From contig JAISMQ010000184.1 of NCBI GenBank assembly GCA_031276685.1, forward strand, positions 1-16,712: a stretch of 16,712 nucleotides of DNA, written 5' to 3'. Source of the DNA: Treponema sp. Its GTDB lineage: Bacteria > Spirochaetota > Spirochaetia > Treponematales > Breznakiellaceae. The notes under the pieces were generated by a model. The model ran no database searches, was not told where the DNA came from, and worked only from the letters and a program-made list of their open reading frames with translations. Below, in pieces: positions 13,928 to 16,712 of the stretch (the stretch's first letter is position 1; each line of letters starts with the position of its first letter). A program made the position numbers and the translations under genes.

Positions 13928-16594
13928 ATGCTTGATACTTACGATCTCCGTTGTGAATACCGGGTAAACCCGGTAGGGATATTCACGGACCGGCCCCGTT
14001 TTAGCTGGAAAATCGCGTCGGACAAACAGAACGTGTTTCAGCAGTCCTGGTCCCTGGAACTTGCCCTGGACCGGGGCTTCGCAGAACCCCTGTGGCAAAG
14101 CGGGTTCCAGGATTCCCGGGAATCGCATCTTGTTCCCTGCGGCATCGCCCTGGCCTCGTCAACGGATTATTTTTGGCGGGTAAGGATACGGGACCGGGGC
14201 GGGGAGGAAAGCCCCTGGAGCAAACCCGCGTCCTTTAGCACTTCCATGCTCCGCAATGACGAGTGGAAGGCGGTTTTTATTACGGGCGAGGGGGAAGATT
14301 CCGGCGCATCTTCCGCCGGGACCCTGTTTCGCGGGGAATTTGCGGTGAACCGCGAAATCAAGGCCGCCCGGCTTTACGCCTCCGCCAAGGGGATCTACGA
14401 AGCCTTTTGTAACGGCCGGCGGGTGGGGGACGAAGTTTTAAGCCCCGGCTTTACCGAATACCGGAGCCGCCTTCTGTTCCAAACCTACGATGTGACGGAC
14501 TGTATTGTGAAGGGGCAAAACGTCCTGGGTTTTCTGGCGGCCCCCGGCTGGTACAAGGGGGATCTGGTAAGCTCGCGGAACCATTTCGGGTCCCGGATCG
14601 CGGTTATTGCCCAGCTCCGCCTGGAGTACGCCGACGGCAAAACTGATGGCAGAGCCGACGGCGCTTCGGCGGAGATCGTCGCCAGCTCCGAAGGCTGGAA
14701 GTACGCGCCGGCGCCGCTCCGCTTTTCGGAGATCTACCACGGGGAAATCTACGATGCCCGGCTGGAGCAGCCCGGCTGGGAAAAGGCGGGTTTTTCCGGC
14801 GCGGGCTGGAAGCCGGTACTTGTTGAAAGCAGGGATACGCGGATCCTGCAGCCCCGGGACGGCCTTCCCGTCAAAGAACAGGAGACGCTAAAACCTGTCA
14901 AGCTCTTTACCACCCCCCGGGGGGAACGGGTCATCGATTTTGGGCAGAACATATCGGGCTGGGTCCGCTTTAAGGCGCAGGGCAAGGCGGGGGATCGGGT
15001 GAAGATCCGGCACGCGGAGGCGCTCGATTCTGCGGGGAACTTCTATACCGAAAACCTCCGCAAGGCGCGGCAGACCGTAGAGTACGTTCTCCGGGGGGGC
15101 GGGGTGGAAAGCTACCAGCCCCACTGCAGTTTTCAGGGTTTCCGCTACATCGCCGTTGACGAATACCCCGGCAGCGGGATCAGCCTTGACAGCTTTGAGG
15201 CGGTGGCGGTCTGCTCCGATATGCGGAGCGCCGGGGAACTGACCTGCTCCAATCTGCATTTGAACCGCTTTGTGCGTAATGTCCAATGGAGCCTCCGGGA
15301 TAATTTTGTGGATATCCCCACCGACTGCCCCCAGCGGGACGAGCGGCTGGGCTGGACCGGGGACGCGAATATTTTCTCCCGGGCGGCCTGCCTCCTTATG
15401 GAGACCGCCCCCTTCTTCCGCAAATGGCTGCGGGACATGGCCGTAAGCCAGTTTCCCGACGGCCGTATTCCCCACGTGGTCCCCGATGTCCTCAGCGACA
15501 GGAGGCCCGGCGGTACCGGCGCTGCGGGGGCCTGCGCCTGGGCCGACGCGGTAACGGGGGTGCCCTGGGCGGTCTACACGTACTTTAAGGACAGGGAGAT
15601 CCTGGAAGAGATGTACCCGGCCATGAAAAAGTGGGTGGAGTACATCCGTTCCGTCGCCCAGGACGGCCTTATCTTTAATACGGGGTTCCACTTTGGCGAC
15701 TGGGTAGCGCTGGACGCCAGGGAGGGGAGTTACCACGGCGCCACCCCCAACGATCTGTCCGCCACAGCCTACTACGCCTATTCTGTAGAGATCCTCGCGA
15801 AGACGGCGGCGCTCCTCGGCAAAAACGCGGACGCGGAACTCTACCGGAAATTGCGCGAGGACATTGGGGCGGCCTTCAAAAACGAATTTTTTACCCCCGC
15901 CGGAAGGCTGGCGGCCCGGACCCAGACCGCCTGTATCCTTGCCCTCAACTTTGGCCTGTGCCCTCGGGAGTACAAGAAGCGCTGCCTGGATACGCTGGTC
16001 GCCCTTCTGGCGGAAAACAAAAACCACCTTACCACTGGGTTTCTCGGCACCCCCTACGCGCTCCAGGTCCTTTCGGAAAACGGCAGGCTGGATCTGGCCT
16101 ACGAACTCCTGCTAAAAGACGATTTTCCCTCCTGGCTCTACCAGGTAAAACAGGGGGCTACCACCGTGTGGGAACATTGGGACGGCCTTAAGCCCGACGG
16201 TACCATGTGGAGTCCCGATATGAATTCGTTTAACCACTACGCCTACGGCGCGGTGTGCGACTGGGTGTTCAGCGTCCTGGGCGGGGTGGACACGGACGGG
16301 GGGCGGCCCGGCTTTGCGCGGGCGCTTCTAAAGCCCCGCCCCGGCCCCGGCATCGTCTGGGCGGACACGGCCTACGAATCGGTCTACGGCAGCATAAAGC
16401 TGCGCTGGGAAATTGCCGGCGGGAACATGAACATTACTGTGGAAATTCCGCCCAATACCGATGCGGAAATGGTCCTTCCCGGCGCCCCGCCGGGGATCAT
16501 CGGGGGCGTTTTCTTTACCGCTGCGGAGGGGGGCGCCGCCGCCATTCTGGGTTCCGGACACTACAATTTTGAATATCCATGGGGGGAAGCGTGA
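13928..16594 (+). CDS. Alpha-L-rhamnosidase, glycoside hydrolase family 78
   Basis: Hydrolyses terminal alpha-L-rhamnose from glycosides or oligosaccharides by the inverting mechanism of GH78. The 888 residues begin with a fibronectin-III-like domain (about 1-110; STDYFWRVRI and SPWSKPASF). A Bac_rhamnosid_N domain follows (about 125-310; ASAKGIYEAFCNGRRVGDEVLSPGFTEY is its signature, quoted here in parts: IYEAFCNGRRVGDE and LSPGFTEYR). Next come a beta-sandwich with VIDFGQNISGWVRF (about 335-350) and the alpha-barrel catalytic domain (about 430-790). DCPQRDERLGWTGD (466-479) carries the acidic cluster with Glu472 as likely acid, and TVWEHWDG carries Glu749 as likely base. A short C-terminal beta-domain ends the protein. 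There is no signal peptide, so the enzyme is probably cytoplasmic and acts on imported oligosaccharides. It overlaps the kinase gene by 1 nt (TGATG). Confidence 0.94.
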   Translation: MLDTYDLRCEYRVNPVGIFTDRPRFSWKIASDKQNVFQQSWSLELALDRGFAEPLWQSGFQDSRESHLVPCGIALASSTDYFWRVRIRDRGGEESPWSKPASFSTSMLRNDEWKAVFITGEGEDSGASSAGTLFRGEFAVNREIKAARLYASAKGIYEAFCNGRRVGDEVLSPGFTEYRSRLLFQTYDVTDCIVKGQNVLGFLAAPGWYKGDLVSSRNHFGSRIAVIAQLRLEYADGKTDGRADGASAEIVASSEGWKYAPAPLRFSEIYHGEIYDARLEQPGWEKAGFSGAGWKPVLVESRDTRILQPRDGLPVKEQETLKPVKLFTTPRGERVIDFGQNISGWVRFKAQGKAGDRVKIRHAEALDSAGNFYTENLRKARQTVEYVLRGGGVESYQPHCSFQGFRYIAVDEYPGSGISLDSFEAVAVCSDMRSAGELTCSNLHLNRFVRNVQWSLRDNFVDIPTDCPQRDERLGWTGDANIFSRAACLLMETAPFFRKWLRDMAVSQFPDGRIPHVVPDVLSDRRPGGTGAAGACAWADAVTGVPWAVYTYFKDREILEEMYPAMKKWVEYIRSVAQDGLIFNTGFHFGDWVALDAREGSYHGATPNDLSATAYYAYSVEILAKTAALLGKNADAELYRKLREDIGAAFKNEFFTPAGRLAARTQTACILALNFGLCPREYKKRCLDTLVALLAENKNHLTTGFLGTPYALQVLSENGRLDLAYELLLKDDFPSWLYQVKQGATTVWEHWDGLKPDGTMWSPDMNSFNHYAYGAVCDWVFSVLGGVDTDGGRPGFARALLKPRPGPGIVWADTAYESVYGSIKLRWEIAGGNMNITVEIPPNTDAEMVLPGAPPGIIGGVFFTAAEGGAAAILGSGHYNFEYPWGEA

Positions 16595-16712
16595 TGAAGA
16601 AACAAAATTACTATCTGGCCATCGACATGGGCGCCTCCGGCGGGAGGCTTATCCTGGGGCACACGGAGGACGAAAAGCTTGTCCTGGAAGAAGTCCACCG
16701 CTTTGCCAACGC
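16594..16712 (+). CDS. rhaB: Rhamnulokinase, N-terminal fragment (runs off right edge)
   Basis: The first 39 codons read MKKQNYYLAIDMGASGGRLILGHTEDEK and onward, with AIDMGASGGR as the phosphate-binding motif of FGGY sugar kinases; the Ala-Ser-x-Gly-Arg form points to rhamnulokinase. It would phosphorylate L-rhamnulose to L-rhamnulose 1-phosphate. The ATG overlaps the rhamnosidase stop codon, and a GGGGGAAG stretch a few nt before it is the likely ribosome binding site; a GTG at 16591 is an alternative start. The pairing with a GH78 enzyme supports the assignment. Another FGGY kinase is possible because only the N-terminus is visible. Confidence 0.8.
   Translation, partial: MKKQNYYLAIDMGASGGRLILGHTEDEKLVLEEVHRFAN

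Overview
The window is GC-rich, almost entirely coding, and reads as the chromosome of a spirochaete, most likely a Treponema-like bacterium. The grounds are the overall resemblance of the proteins to treponemal ones as I remember them (for example the TruB GHTGTLDKF motif), the gene order, and a chemoreceptor-type sensor at the left edge. Species is not determined; the GC-rich codon use and the rhamnoside genes would suit a gut or plant-polymer-degrading relative, which is inference.

Layout. Positions 1-738 (minus strand) hold the N-terminal membrane-anchored sensor of a probable methyl-accepting chemotaxis protein that runs off the left edge. It is divergent from a single DUF1638 gene (887-1630). 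After a 231-bp gap containing a promoter-like sequence and a strong hairpin with a T-tract, a long co-directional block begins: nusA, infB, rbfA, truB, ribF, rpsO, pnp and dut (1862-11520). This is the classical transcription/translation/RNA-turnover cluster, with short gaps or overlaps (14 nt at rbfA/truB and at truB/ribF, TAA-ATG abutting at rpsO/pnp). It is followed by two LptF/LptG-family permeases overlapping by ATGA (11574-13903), then a GH78 alpha-L-rhamnosidase (13928-16594) and the first 39 codons of a rhamnulokinase (16594 to the right edge).

How the genes work together. NusA, IF2, RbfA, TruB, S15 and PNPase cover transcript elongation, initiation of translation, 30S maturation, tRNA modification and RNA decay. 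RibF makes FAD and Dut removes dUTP. The two permeases form the transmembrane part of a lipid-extracting ABC transporter. The last two genes release L-rhamnose inside the cell and phosphorylate its ketose form.

Points worth a second look: rpsO has AGG exactly where its start codon should be and no standard start anywhere upstream in frame; RibF has a degenerate, shortened riboflavin kinase domain; NusA carries a C-terminal four-cysteine zinc ribbon; the IF2 N-terminal region carries a His-Asp/Glu repeat tract and a duplicated 45-bp unit; a terminator-like hairpin lies directly before the nusA ribosome binding site; and Lpt permeases are present in a lineage generally regarded as lacking LPS. 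I saw no defence system, CRISPR array, mobile element, tRNA or rRNA gene.
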